From: Leucobacter sp. UCMA 4100
Lineage (GTDB): Bacteria > Actinomycetota > Actinomycetes > Actinomycetales > Microbacteriaceae
Assembly: GCF_027853335.1 (NCBI RefSeq)
Contig: NZ_JAFEUS010000002.1
Location: 62,001 to 126,000, forward strand
Length of the DNA stretch: 64,000 nucleotides
Direction of reading: 5' to 3'
Made by a program: the position numbers and the translations under genes. The notes under the pieces are model-generated. The model was not told the DNA's origin. It made no database searches and was given only the letters and a program-made list of their open reading frames with translations. Positions 7,879 through 18,106 of the stretch are shown piece by piece. The first letter of the stretch is position 1, and the number at the start of each line of letters is the position of its first letter.

Positions 7879-7917
7879 GAACAGCCCCTGGTCTTCGGAT
7901 CAGGGGCTGTTCTGTTT
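7879..7917 (+). terminator. Rho-independent terminator after tRNA-Leu copy 2
   Basis: GAACAGCCCCTG pairs with CAGGGGCTGTTC (7901-7912), extended inward by GTC/GAT around TTCG, and followed by TGTTTCT. The TTCG core and flanks are homologous to the terminator of copy 1. Confidence 0.9.
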
Positions 7918-7967
7918 CTATTGGCACTGCTCCCGCAGCTCCACACACCGCTGCTAGGGTCACAACC

Positions 7968-8435
7968 ATGAAGCTCTGGGCGAGATACTGGAACACCGTC
8001 ATCGCAGGCTTCACCATTGCCCTTACCCTCGGCCTCATCATCCAACTCTGTTTCGCCGACCTAGTGGTCCTCGAGAGCAACGGCTGGGTTCCGCTCGTAA
8101 CGACCGCTTTCTTCATATCTGTCGTCCTGTGGGCATGCGCAACGGCGGGAGCCTTCATCGCGCTGTACTCACGCGACAGACACCTCGCCCTCTCCTCCGA
8201 TGACCGGGTGCGCATCGCCTCGCTTGGAGCAGCCCTCGGAGTGTTCGCTCCGTGGCTTGCCCTGGCGCTCGTTTCAGGCTGGGCGGCCATCCTCGCAATC
8301 GCGTTCGGCGTCGGCAGTTCGGTCGCCGCACTCGTTGTGACCATCTTCCTCGTCTCGCTCGCCGAGCGCGAGGCAAACGCGACCAACGACGCCAACGACG
8401 CCAACGACGCCAACGACGCCAACGACCGAGCATAG
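7968..8435 (+). CDS. Small membrane protein of unknown function with an NDA repeat tail
   Basis: The 155-residue protein is not one I recognise. It has about four hydrophobic helices: residues 10-30, 43-66, 84-106 and 108-128. The charged loop YSRDRHLALSSDDRVR lies between helices 2 and 3. The tail is built from N-D-A triplets, encoded by about five copies of a 9-bp unit at 8383-8426. No ribosome site is evident; the ATG follows the tRNA-Leu terminator by about 50 bp. Composition is typical of coding sequence. Confidence 0.65.
   Translation: MKLWARYWNTVIAGFTIALTLGLIIQLCFADLVVLESNGWVPLVTTAFFISVVLWACATAGAFIALYSRDRHLALSSDDRVRIASLGAALGVFAPWLALALVSGWAAILAIAFGVGSSVAALVVTIFLVSLAEREANATNDANDANDANDANDRA
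8383..8426 (+). repeat. 9-bp tandem repeat inside the small membrane protein gene
   Basis: CCAACGACG is repeated head to tail 4.9 times (units at 8383, 8392, 8401, 8410, 8419). Each unit is three codons, so copy-number change keeps the frame and only changes the length of the N-D-A tail. Confidence 0.95.
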
Positions 8436-8510
8436 CCCGGCGATCACTTGCGCAGCGGATCACGCGGCACGATCCGCCGCGAGATTCTGCCGGCGACGAA
8501 GCGAGGCCCG

Positions 8511-10337
8511 CTACCGGCGCAAGCGCTTGCGCAGTACGTCGATACGTGCCTGCAGCTGCGTCACCGAGGCGCTCGCGACGAGCGGCCCGCCACAGATGCG
8601 GCGCAGCTCGTTGTGGATCTGACCGTGCTGCTCGCCCGTGGTCTTGGCGTAGAGGCCGACGAGGCTGTTGAGCAGTTTGCGCTGCTCGCCGAGCGTGCGG
8701 TGCAGGGCTTGCGGGGCCTCGGCCTTTTCGGGGGCGTGCTCGACGATGCCCTGCCGGTTTGCGCTGCGCTTCGCCTGGCGCGCCTGGCGCTGTTGCAGGA
8801 GTGCCTGCACCTCGTGCACGTCGAGCAGGCCGGGTAGCCCCAGGAAGTCGAGCTCTTCTTCGCTTCCGACCTCGGCGTAGCCGCCAAACTCGGCTCCGTC
8901 GAACAGGGCGCGGTCGAAGTGGGCGTCTGACGAGAGCGCTTCGTAGACGAACTCGTTCGTGAGTTCGTCTGACGCGCGATCCTCTTGGTTGGCGGCGTCG
9001 AGCATTGACGCCTCAAGATCCCAGGTGTCGCCCTTCGCGACCATGTCGAGCACGTGGCTGCGCTCTTTCTCGAGCTCGGCCGAGAGCTGCATGAGCGTGG
9101 GAACGTTTGGCACAAACACCGAGGCAACCTCGCCGCGGCGGCGTGAACGCACGAAACGGCCGATGGCCTGCGCGAAGAAAAGCGGGGTCGCCGAGCTCGT
9201 GGCGTAGACGCCGACCATGAGCCTCGGCACGTCGACGCCCTCAGACACCATGCGCACCGCGACCATCCAGCGTGACTCGCCTTCTGAGAACTCGTCGATC
9301 TTCGCGCTCGCGGTGTCGTCGTCAGAGAGAATGAGCGCGACGTCTTCGCCCGTGATGCTCTTGAGGATTTGCGCGTAGGCCCTCGCCGAGGCGTGGTCGG
9401 TCGCAATAACGAGGCCCCCCGCGTCGGGAACCTGTAGTCGGGTCTCGGTGAGACGCACATCGGCGGCGCGTAGCACCTGCGAGACCCACTCGCCAGCGGG
9501 GTCGAGCGCGGTGCGCCATGCCTGCGAGGTGATGTCTTTCGTGTTGCCCTCGCCGAGCCGGGCCTCCATGACCTCGCCAGCTGAGGTGCGCCACTGCATC
9601 TTGCCCGCGTAGACCATGAACACGACCGGGCGCACGACGCCGTCGGCGAGGGCTCTGCCGTAGCCGTAGTCATAGTCGGTGATCGACACCCTCGTGCCGT
9701 CTGACTGGGGCTGATACAGGGTAAAGGGAATTTCGGCGTCGTCACTCCGAAAGGGGGTTCCCGTGAGCGACAGGCGCCTCGTCGCGGTGCTGTACGCCTC
9801 GCGAATCGCGTCACCCCAGCTCAGGGCGTCACCGCCGTGGTGCACCTCGTCCATGATCACGAGCGTCGGTTCGCGGTCGGTGAGCAGGCGGTGCTGAATT
9901 GGCTTCATCGCGACCTGCGCGTAGGTCACGACGACGCCGTGAAAGTGGCGGCCGTAACTCTGGCCGTCGGCGTTCGAGTACTGCGGGTTGAGCCTGATGC
10001 CAACGCGGGCAGCGGCAGCGGCCCACTGCTCTTTAAGGTGCTCGGTCGGGGCGACAACGATGATCTGGCTGACGGTTCGGCGCCCGCGAAGCTCGGCGGC
10101 GAGCCTCAGCGCGAAGGTCGTCTTACCTGCTCCGGGCGTTGCCGAGGCTAGAAAGTCGCGGGGTTCGGTCTCGAAGTAGCGCTCGAGCGCCTCCTGCTGC
10201 CAGGCACGCAGCGACCCTGCCGTTCCCCACGGAGCACGGCCCGGAAACGCGGGCGAAAGATGCTCAGCAGCGTGGGTGCCGGGGGTCGGCGAGCCGTCAT
10301 CCAGCTGCCCTGTCATCTCATCATCCCGTTCGTCCAC
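8511..10337 (-). CDS. DEAD/DEAH-box (superfamily 2) helicase
   Basis: The 608-residue protein has the SF2 core: Walker A ATPGAGKTT (66-74), motif Ia VVAPTEHLKEQW, Walker B/motif II DEVH (163-166), motif III SLTGTPFRS, motif V around RMVSEGVDVPRL and motif VI QAIGRFVRSR (390-399). This is close to the type III-restriction/XPB-like class found as stand-alone genes in actinobacteria. The C-terminal 150 residues are charged and carry no known domain. The start is a GTG at 10337 with GATAAT 10 nt upstream; an ATG seven codons later is possible. No methylase or nuclease gene is adjacent, so it is not part of a visible restriction system. Confidence 0.88.
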   Translation of the reverse strand: MDERDDEMTGQLDDGSPTPGTHAAEHLSPAFPGRAPWGTAGSLRAWQQEALERYFETEPRDFLASATPGAGKTTFALRLAAELRGRRTVSQIIVVAPTEHLKEQWAAAAARVGIRLNPQYSNADGQSYGRHFHGVVVTYAQVAMKPIQHRLLTDREPTLVIMDEVHHGGDALSWGDAIREAYSTATRRLSLTGTPFRSDDAEIPFTLYQPQSDGTRVSITDYDYGYGRALADGVVRPVVFMVYAGKMQWRTSAGEVMEARLGEGNTKDITSQAWRTALDPAGEWVSQVLRAADVRLTETRLQVPDAGGLVIATDHASARAYAQILKSITGEDVALILSDDDTASAKIDEFSEGESRWMVAVRMVSEGVDVPRLMVGVYATSSATPLFFAQAIGRFVRSRRRGEVASVFVPNVPTLMQLSAELEKERSHVLDMVAKGDTWDLEASMLDAANQEDRASDELTNEFVYEALSSDAHFDRALFDGAEFGGYAEVGSEEELDFLGLPGLLDVHEVQALLQQRQARQAKRSANRQGIVEHAPEKAEAPQALHRTLGEQRKLLNSLVGLYAKTTGEQHGQIHNELRRICGGPLVASASVTQLQARIDVLRKRLRR

Positions 10338-10340
10338 GAC

Positions 10341-10361
10341 GATCTACATTATCGTAGAGAT
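10341..10361. promoter_or_regulatory. Overlapping divergent promoters between the helicase and SGNH hydrolase genes
   Basis: Only 24 bp separate the two starts. The stretch contains ATCTAC and GTAGA in inverted order around ATTATC, giving a -10-like GATAAT on the minus strand (10353-10348) and CATTAT on the plus strand. Both genes would then have leaders of at most a few bases. No -35 was identified. Confidence 0.4.
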
Positions 10362-11186
10362 ATGACACCGCTGAATCCTGACATGAATGCCTCGCTTGAA
10401 TTACCCTGGTCGCGGTACGTCGCGGTCGGTGACTCCTTCACTGAGGGAGTGGGCGATCCCGCTCCGACACGCCCGAACGGCCTGCGCGGCTGGGCAGACC
10501 GTGTCGCTGAGGTGCTGAGCGCTATGCACCCCGACGGCGATTTCTCGTACGCGAACCTCGCGGTGCGCGGCAAGCTCGTCGATCAGATCGCGAGTGAGCA
10601 GGTCGACGCGGCTCTCGCGCTGCAGCCAGACCTCATCACGATTTGCGCGGGCGGCAACGACGTCTTGCGCCCGGGTTCTGACCCCGACGAGATCACCGCG
10701 AAACTCGAGCGAATCGTCACGAGACTCGCCTCTGGCGGCGCGACGATCGTCATCTTCACGGCGGTCGACGTGAGCTTCACGCCCGTGTTTAAGAGCATTC
10801 GCGGAAAAGCCGCGATCTATAACGAGAACGTTCGCGCGATCGCTGCCCGGCACGACTGCATTGTCGCCGATCAGTGGGGACTCACCGAACTCAAGGATCC
10901 GCGCTACTGGGCTGATGATCGACTGCACATGAACGCGCTCGGCCACCACACGGTCGCGCTTCGGGTGCTCGACGCGCTCGGGGTTCCGCACAACCTCACC
11001 CCGCTCGATCCGCCTCCCGTCGCACCGCACAGCTGGCGTGAGGCGCGCGCCGAAGACGTGGTGTGGGCCCGCACGCACCTCGTGCCGTGGGTGATTCGCC
11101 GGCTGAAGCGCGAGTCATCGGGCGATCACGTCGCGCCGAAGTGGCCCGAGGCGAAGCCGCTTCCCGACGATCTTATCGGCGGCTAG
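10362..11186 (+). CDS. SGNH/GDSL family hydrolase
   Basis: The 274-residue product, counted from the ATG at 10362 (the frame is open from 10260 but would run into the helicase gene), has block I GDSFTEG (23-29) with nucleophile Ser25, block III GGNDVLRPG with the oxyanion Asn, and block V DDRLHMNALGH with the catalytic Asp-His pair. There is no signal peptide, so it is a cytosolic esterase or lipase of unknown substrate. Its convergent neighbour is the GluQ-RS gene, whose stop overlaps by 14 bp. Confidence 0.9.
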   Translation: MTPLNPDMNASLELPWSRYVAVGDSFTEGVGDPAPTRPNGLRGWADRVAEVLSAMHPDGDFSYANLAVRGKLVDQIASEQVDAALALQPDLITICAGGNDVLRPGSDPDEITAKLERIVTRLASGGATIVIFTAVDVSFTPVFKSIRGKAAIYNENVRAIAARHDCIVADQWGLTELKDPRYWADDRLHMNALGHHTVALRVLDALGVPHNLTPLDPPPVAPHSWREARAEDVVWARTHLVPWVIRRLKRESSGDHVAPKWPEAKPLPDDLIGG

Positions 11187-12108
11187 CGGGGTGCCACACC
11201 CAGGGCTCGCGCGGTAGTCGAGCCTCGTCGAATCGTTCGAGGAGTTGCTGGGTCGTCACCCGGGCTCCCTGTTCGTTGAGGCCGAGCGATGAGCCGAGCA
11301 ACGACAGCACCGATTGTGCCGTCTCGCCCTGCTCGATGAGTTCGGGCAGCGTCACGGCCCCGTCGCGCTTCGCGAGCCGCTTCTGGTCCGGCCCCAACAC
11401 GAGCGGAACGTGATGGTACTCAGGCTGCGCGTACCCGAGCAGCCGCTGCAGTGCGATGTGCCGCGGAGTCGATGCGAGCAGGTCGTCACCGCGCACCACC
11501 TGGTCGACCCCCTGCCACGCGTCGTCGACGACCGCGACGAAGTTATAGGCGTAGGCCCCGTCGCCCCGCATGATCACAAAGTCGTCAATCGCGCCCGTCG
11601 TTTCACCGCGCACACCGTCGGTGAAGCTGATCTCGCGGTGCGGTTCGTCGAAGCGCAGGCGAAGGGCGGCGGATCGCGGCGCAATACGCCGCCTCGCCTC
11701 CCGTCGCTCGCTCTCGCTGAGATCGCGGCAGGTGCCCGGGTAATTGCCGGGTGGCTGGTGAGGGGCAACGGGTGCCTCGAGAATTTCACGGCGCGTGCAG
11801 TAGCACTCGTAGAGCCGTCCCGCTTCGTCGAGTTCGCGAACGATGTCGGCATAGGCGTCGAGGCGCTCGGTTTGCCACACGACCGGGCCGTCCCAGTCGA
11901 GCCCGAGCGACGCTAGGTGCTCAAGCTGTGTCGCCGCCGAACCCTGATCGCGTGCCCTGTCGAGATCTTCAACGCGCATGACAAAGGAGCGCCCCGTCGA
12001 GCGAGCGAAGAGCCAAGCGAGAAGGGCGGTGCGCAGGTTGCCCAGGTGCAGGTCGCCAGAGGGGCTCGGTGCGTAACGGCCCGCCCCTGAATGTTTCTCG
12101 TGATGCAC
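11173..12108 (-). CDS. gluQ: Glutamyl-Q tRNA(Asp) synthetase
   Basis: GluQ-RS attaches glutamate to queuosine-34 of tRNA-Asp and resembles the catalytic domain of GluRS without the anticodon-binding part. The 311-residue length fits. Motifs are RYAPSPSGDLHLGNL (HIGH equivalent HLGN at 21-24), zinc ligands in ECYCTRRE and the later YPGTC, and KRLAKRDGA in the KMSKS position. I chose the GTG at 12108: TACTCT (12120-12115) lies exactly 6 nt upstream, suggesting leaderless translation. An ATG at 12156 would overlap the divergent gene. Some bacteria with GluQ-RS lack queuosine synthesis, so its substrate here is open. Confidence 0.9.
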   Translation of the reverse strand: MHHEKHSGAGRYAPSPSGDLHLGNLRTALLAWLFARSTGRSFVMRVEDLDRARDQGSAATQLEHLASLGLDWDGPVVWQTERLDAYADIVRELDEAGRLYECYCTRREILEAPVAPHQPPGNYPGTCRDLSESERREARRRIAPRSAALRLRFDEPHREISFTDGVRGETTGAIDDFVIMRGDGAYAYNFVAVVDDAWQGVDQVVRGDDLLASTPRHIALQRLLGYAQPEYHHVPLVLGPDQKRLAKRDGAVTLPELIEQGETAQSVLSLLGSSLGLNEQGARVTTQQLLERFDEARLPREPWVWHPASRR

Positions 12109-12154
12109 CTTCTTAGAGTACCGAATGTCGGTGGTACGCCGTATTCTTTTGCTC

Positions 12155-14498
<2,344 letters not shown>

Positions 14499-14500
<2 letters not shown>

Positions 14501-14531
14501 GGCTCGCCTCGTCGAAGAGCCTCAGAGCCTT
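14499..14531 (+). terminator. Weak hairpin after the UvrA-like gene
   Basis: AAGGCTC at the stop codon pairs with GAGCCTT (14525-14531) across a 19-nt loop. There is no strong T-run. It lies between convergent genes. Confidence 0.3.
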
Positions 14532-14539
14532 CGCTCGGC

Positions 14540-15040
14540 CTACGCCTCAGCAACCCCGCGGAGGCGGGCGTGCAGCGCACGCACCCGGTCGCTGAGCTCG
14601 GGCGAGGGGCCCGCCACAGGAATGCCTGGGGCAACCGACTGCACCGGCAGCGGCAACACCGGTCCCGCCGCAATGCCCCACTCGAGATACCAACCGCTCA
14701 GCTGGTCGGTGCTCGTCGCGTAAACGATCGGGCCGAGCCCAACCCACGCGTGCGCAGCAGAGCACATCGGGCAGTGCTCACCGGAGGTATAGACCGTGGC
14801 GGTGGCACGCTCCTCAGGGCTCATGTTCTCGGCCGCCCAGCGCGCGATCTCAAACTCTGGGTGCCTCGTATGGTCGCCGCCCGCCACGCGGTTGCGATCT
14901 TCGAAGCGTACGACGCCCTCGGCGTCAACGAGAATCGAGCCGAATGGCTCATCGCCCAGGTCGAGTGCCTCTTCAGCGAGATCGACGCAGCGGGTCAAGA
15001 AACGGGTGTCTTCTTCGGTCAGTGTTCGTGAAGCAGTCAT
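14540..15040 (-). CDS. Nucleoside/nucleobase deaminase (CDA fold)
   Basis: The 166-residue zinc deaminase has a ligand and catalytic glutamate in H-P-E (60-62; most relatives have H-A-E) and zinc cysteines Cys90 and Cys93 in HCPMC. Its compact length and EPFGSILVDAEG start resemble guanine deaminase and related nucleoside deaminases rather than TadA, whose tRNA-binding residues are not evident. A GAGGG purine run precedes the ATG. It is a single gene, 80 bp upstream of the acyl-CoA ligase stop. The substrate is uncertain. Confidence 0.82.
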   Translation of the reverse strand: MTASRTLTEEDTRFLTRCVDLAEEALDLGDEPFGSILVDAEGVVRFEDRNRVAGGDHTRHPEFEIARWAAENMSPEERATATVYTSGEHCPMCSAAHAWVGLGPIVYATSTDQLSGWYLEWGIAAGPVLPLPVQSVAPGIPVAGPSPELSDRVRALHARLRGVAEA

Positions 15041-15073
15041 ACCCTCACTCCATCACACCCGCGTGAAAGTTTC

Positions 15074-15109
15074 CAGGGGAGCCTCACGCCAAGCGTCGAG
15101 GCTCCCCTG
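15074..15109 (-). terminator. Terminator hairpin after the acyl-CoA ligase gene
   Basis: A perfect 12-bp stem, CAGGGGAGCCTC (15074-15085) with 15098-15109, holds a further ACGC/GCGT pairing in the loop. It lies just below the stop of the ligase gene. No T-run follows, but the stem is very stable. Confidence 0.75.
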
Positions 15110-15120
15110 CCTGCCCTTCC

Positions 15121-16695
15121 TTAGAGGGCGCGAAGATCCTTGCGCAGAATCTTGCCCGAACTTGATTTTGGAATTGCTTCGATGAACTCAACGACGCGCA
15201 CCTTCTCGTGCGGAGCAACTCGCTCGGCGACGTGATCGATAATCGTCTGCTCGTCGGCTTCAGCCCCCGGCTGCAACACGACGAAGGCCTTTGGCACCTC
15301 TTGCCCGTCGGCGTCGAGCGAACCGACCACTGCCGCGTCGGCGACCACAGGATTCTCAAGCAGAACCGCCTCGAGCACCGCAGGAGCAACCTGATACCCC
15401 TTGTACTTGATGAGTTCTTTGAGCCGATCGACGATATAGAACTCTCCCTCCGCGGTCATCGTCGCGATGTCGCCGGTGCGCAGCCAGCCATCGGAGTCGA
15501 GCATCTCAGCGGTGTCTTCTGGCCGGTTCAGGTATCCCTTCATGACCTGGGGCCCCCGCACCCAGAACTCGCCCGGTTCGCTCTGACCGCTCTCGGGAAT
15601 TTCGACGTCCTTGCCCGTCTCGCTGTCGACGACACGCCCCTCGGTGTTCGGCACGAGTAAGCCGATGCTCGAGCGATCGATATCGGTCCGTTCCTCAGGA
15701 ATGGCGCAGACCACGGGGCTCGTCTCGGTCATGCCAAAGCCCTGAGCGACGACGCAATCGAGGCGTTTCGCCACAGCCTCGGCGAGGTGGCCGTCGAGCG
15801 GAGCCGCGCCAGAGAAGATGACCTTAACGGGCGACATATCGAACTGGTCGACGAGCGGGTGCTTCGCGAGCGCGACGGCAATGGGAGGCGCGATGAATAC
15901 CCACGAGGTGCGGTGCTCGGCGATGATCCGCAAAAATTCTGGCAGATCGAACTTCGGCATCGTCACGAGGCCTGCGCGCTGCTTGACCGCGAGGTTGAGT
16001 AGTACGGTCATGCCGTAGATGTGGAAGAAGGGCAACACGGCGAGCACGCGGTCGCTTGAGGAAAGCCCGATCAACAGGCTCGTCTGGTGAACGTTGGCCA
16101 CGAGATTGTGATGGGTAAGCTGCACGCCCTTCGGCTTGCCGGTCGTGCCAGACGAATACGGCAGCACAGCGAGATGAGTGAGCGGATCGAACTCGACGTG
16201 CGGCGCAGGGTTACCCTCTTGCAGCAGCTGCATGAGGTTCGGATGCCCTTCGGCCCCGTCAAGCACGATGAGCCGTTCGTCGGGAATACCGACCTCAGCA
16301 GCGGCAACCTTTGCCCCCTCGAGGAGCGGTGACACCGTGACGAGCCAGGTTGCGCCGGCATCACGGAGCTGATTCGCGATCTCGGCGGGGGTGTAGAGCG
16401 AGTTCAGAGTCGTAGCCGTTGCGCCCGCCCTCAGCATTCCGTGAAAGACCGTCGCGAAGGCTGGAACGTTCGGGCACAGGAGCCCCATCACCGTGCCCAC
16501 CTCGACACCGCGCACCGCAAGGGCGCCCGCGAAGCCCTCGATCTGGGCGACGAGGGAGCGGTAGCTGGTCTCTGCCCCGCTCATGCCATCGATGATGGCC
16601 GCCCTATCAAGATCGGCCGCGTCTATGTCGGCAAAGAGGTATTCAAAGATCGAAACCTCGGGAATAGTAATGTCAGCGTATTGGCTGTGGACCAT
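15121..16695 (-). CDS. AMP-dependent acyl-CoA synthetase/ligase (4-coumarate-CoA ligase-like)
   Basis: The 524-residue enzyme activates a carboxylic acid with ATP and CoA. Visible motifs are the AMP-binding P-loop YSSGTTGKPKGV, FGMTETSP (A5), GWLRTGDIA (A7), RLKELIKYKGYQV (A8 hinge) and the catalytic lysine in PKSSSGKILRK (A10). The GFGMTE and hinge sequences are closest to plant-type 4CL and bacterial medium/aryl acid ligases; the substrate is unknown. I chose the ATG at 16695 because AAAGGAG lies 6 nt upstream; the ATG 18 bp earlier overlaps that site. It is divergent from the MarR regulator, which may control it. Confidence 0.88.
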   Translation of the reverse strand: MVHSQYADITIPEVSIFEYLFADIDAADLDRAAIIDGMSGAETSYRSLVAQIEGFAGALAVRGVEVGTVMGLLCPNVPAFATVFHGMLRAGATATTLNSLYTPAEIANQLRDAGATWLVTVSPLLEGAKVAAAEVGIPDERLIVLDGAEGHPNLMQLLQEGNPAPHVEFDPLTHLAVLPYSSGTTGKPKGVQLTHHNLVANVHQTSLLIGLSSSDRVLAVLPFFHIYGMTVLLNLAVKQRAGLVTMPKFDLPEFLRIIAEHRTSWVFIAPPIAVALAKHPLVDQFDMSPVKVIFSGAAPLDGHLAEAVAKRLDCVVAQGFGMTETSPVVCAIPEERTDIDRSSIGLLVPNTEGRVVDSETGKDVEIPESGQSEPGEFWVRGPQVMKGYLNRPEDTAEMLDSDGWLRTGDIATMTAEGEFYIVDRLKELIKYKGYQVAPAVLEAVLLENPVVADAAVVGSLDADGQEVPKAFVVLQPGAEADEQTIIDHVAERVAPHEKVRVVEFIEAIPKSSSGKILRKDLRAL

Positions 16696-16821
16696 GTGAT
16701 CTCCTTTGATCATTTGGCGTATTCGTACAACAAGTCGTCGACATTGCCCAGTGTGTCATACATCTTTCGGCTTTGGGCACAGCTGTTCGCGTTTCGTTAC
16801 CGAATGTTCTTTTCAGCACGA

Positions 16822-16852
16822 ATCCAGTTTGGTGCCTGATAGTATGGCACCT
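16822..16852. promoter_or_regulatory. MarR-type operator dyad over the -10 box
   Basis: GGTGCC (16831-16836) and GGCACC (16846-16851) form an inverted repeat with a 9-bp spacer, extended imperfectly to 9-bp arms. The spacer contains TAGTAT (16840-16845), the best -10 for the marR gene. A dyad over the promoter just before a MarR gene is the usual autoregulatory operator, and it could also serve the divergent ligase gene. Confidence 0.6.
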
Positions 16853-16853
16853 A

Positions 16854-17339
16854 ATGACTTCACGCATCTCAACGAAACACGCATTACTCAACGAACGACT
16901 TGGCACGCCGCCCAATGCCGAGCTCGTGCTCTCGCTCCTCTCCCTTGCCAGAGACATCGACCGCGCCTGCGCCGATATGCTCGCCCCATACGGGCTCTCA
17001 GAGTCACGGCTCGCGGCAATGCTCGCGATCGAGCGCCGCCCGCTCATCACCGCTGCTGAGCTCGCCGATCATCTCGACGTGACCCGCGCAACCGTGACGG
17101 GGCTCGTTGACGGGCTTGACCGGGCAGGATACGTAGTTCGGCACACACCAGGAAGCGATCGTCGTCGCTCGCAGCTCACGCTCAGCAGTAAGGGCGCAGC
17201 CCTGCTCGATGAACTCATGCCGGTGTACAAGACCTGGTTCGAAGCACTCGCCGCGAACGTGAACGCCGAAACTCGCGACGTTGCCACCGGGGCCCTCGGC
17301 GAGTTGCACGACGCGTTCAAGAGCGGAGAGCGCTCATGA
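16854..17339 (+). CDS. MarR family transcriptional regulator
   Basis: The 161-residue winged-helix protein has the MarR core: ITAAELADHLDVTRATVTGLVDGLDRAGYV (recognition helix) followed by the wing HTPGSDRRRSQLTLSSKGAALLDEL, with D-R-R-R-S/D-R-R as the family hallmark. I chose the ATG at 16854, where TAGTAT lies 8 nt upstream; the longer frame from 16773 lacks a start signal. Its stop overlaps the next gene's start (ATGA), so the two are co-translated. Likely targets are itself and the divergent acyl-CoA ligase. The ligand is unknown. Confidence 0.9.
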   Translation: MTSRISTKHALLNERLGTPPNAELVLSLLSLARDIDRACADMLAPYGLSESRLAAMLAIERRPLITAAELADHLDVTRATVTGLVDGLDRAGYVVRHTPGSDRRRSQLTLSSKGAALLDELMPVYKTWFEALAANVNAETRDVATGALGELHDAFKSGERS

Positions 17340-18106
17340 ACGCCGCAGGCGCATCATCACTGGCGAAGGTCACCAATGACCACCGGTCCCTACTCAACAC
17401 GGGCGCCGCGCAGGCGCGCACCCTCAGCGAAGCACTCGTGATCGATCAGCCTCTTCTCATGCGCACGGTCTGGCCCGACGCGCCAGACGCGCTGCACCGG
17501 GCGGTCACCGAGGCCGATCCGCTCGGGATTCTGCAGCGCATGCGACACATTGGAACCGCACTCGCGGCATTCGCTACCCCCGATCAGCTCGGTTCCTTCT
17601 CTCGGCACCCGTCTGACACGGTGCGCGGGTGGGTCTGCTTCGCGCTCGCCGCGAACGATGAGGCGACCCCGGACACCCTCTTGCGCGCACTCGAGCCGTT
17701 CGCCGACGACGAGCACTTCACCGTGCGCGAGTGGGTGTGGATGGCGGCGCGCCCCACCTTCGTTGAGGAGCTCGAGGCGAGCATCGCCCTGCTCGCCCGG
17801 TACACCTCGCACCCCTCACCTCGCATGCGCCGTTTTGCGAGCGAGGCACTTCGCCCCCGCGGGGTGTGGGCGTCGCACATTGCTGCCCTCAAGCGCGAAC
17901 CAGATCTGGGCCTGCCGCTCCTTGAGCCGTTACGCTCAGACCCCGAGAAGTACGTGCAAGATTCGGTGAGTAACTGGATCAACGATGCCGCCAAAACTCA
18001 GCCCGATTGGGCCCGCGAACTCTGCGCACGCTGGCTGACCGAGAGCCCCACGCCCGCGACAGAGCGAATCGCGAAACGGGGTCTCAGGTCACTCCCCCAG
18101 GCCTAA
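17336..18106 (+). CDS. HEAT/DNA-alkylation-repeat (ALK) protein
   Basis: The 256-residue protein is built from helical pairs. The most telling part is LRSDPEKYVQDSVSNWINDAAK and its continuation, very like the C-terminal repeats of AlkC/AlkD-type alkyl-purine DNA glycosylases (RSDPEKYVRKSVGNWLNDI in relatives, as I recall them). HPSDTVRGWVCFAL and HFTVREWVWMAARPTF are typical ALK repeats. Catalytic residues of AlkD cannot be assigned with confidence. It may be a DNA repair glycosylase or only a HEAT scaffold. It is coupled to marR by a 4-bp overlap and meets the antiporter gene stop-to-stop. Confidence 0.72.
   Translation: MNAAGASSLAKVTNDHRSLLNTGAAQARTLSEALVIDQPLLMRTVWPDAPDALHRAVTEADPLGILQRMRHIGTALAAFATPDQLGSFSRHPSDTVRGWVCFALAANDEATPDTLLRALEPFADDEHFTVREWVWMAARPTFVEELEASIALLARYTSHPSPRMRRFASEALRPRGVWASHIAALKREPDLGLPLLEPLRSDPEKYVQDSVSNWINDAAKTQPDWARELCARWLTESPTPATERIAKRGLRSLPQA

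Noticed and set aside
8561-9814. A 417-residue minus-strand frame inside the helicase gene
   Set aside because: It is a different frame of the same strand, arginine/serine-rich and without motifs, while the helicase frame has all SF2 motifs.
8511-10337. The DEAD/DEAH helicase as part of a restriction or other defence system
   Set aside because: No methyltransferase, nuclease or other defence gene flanks it; the neighbours are an esterase and a small membrane protein.
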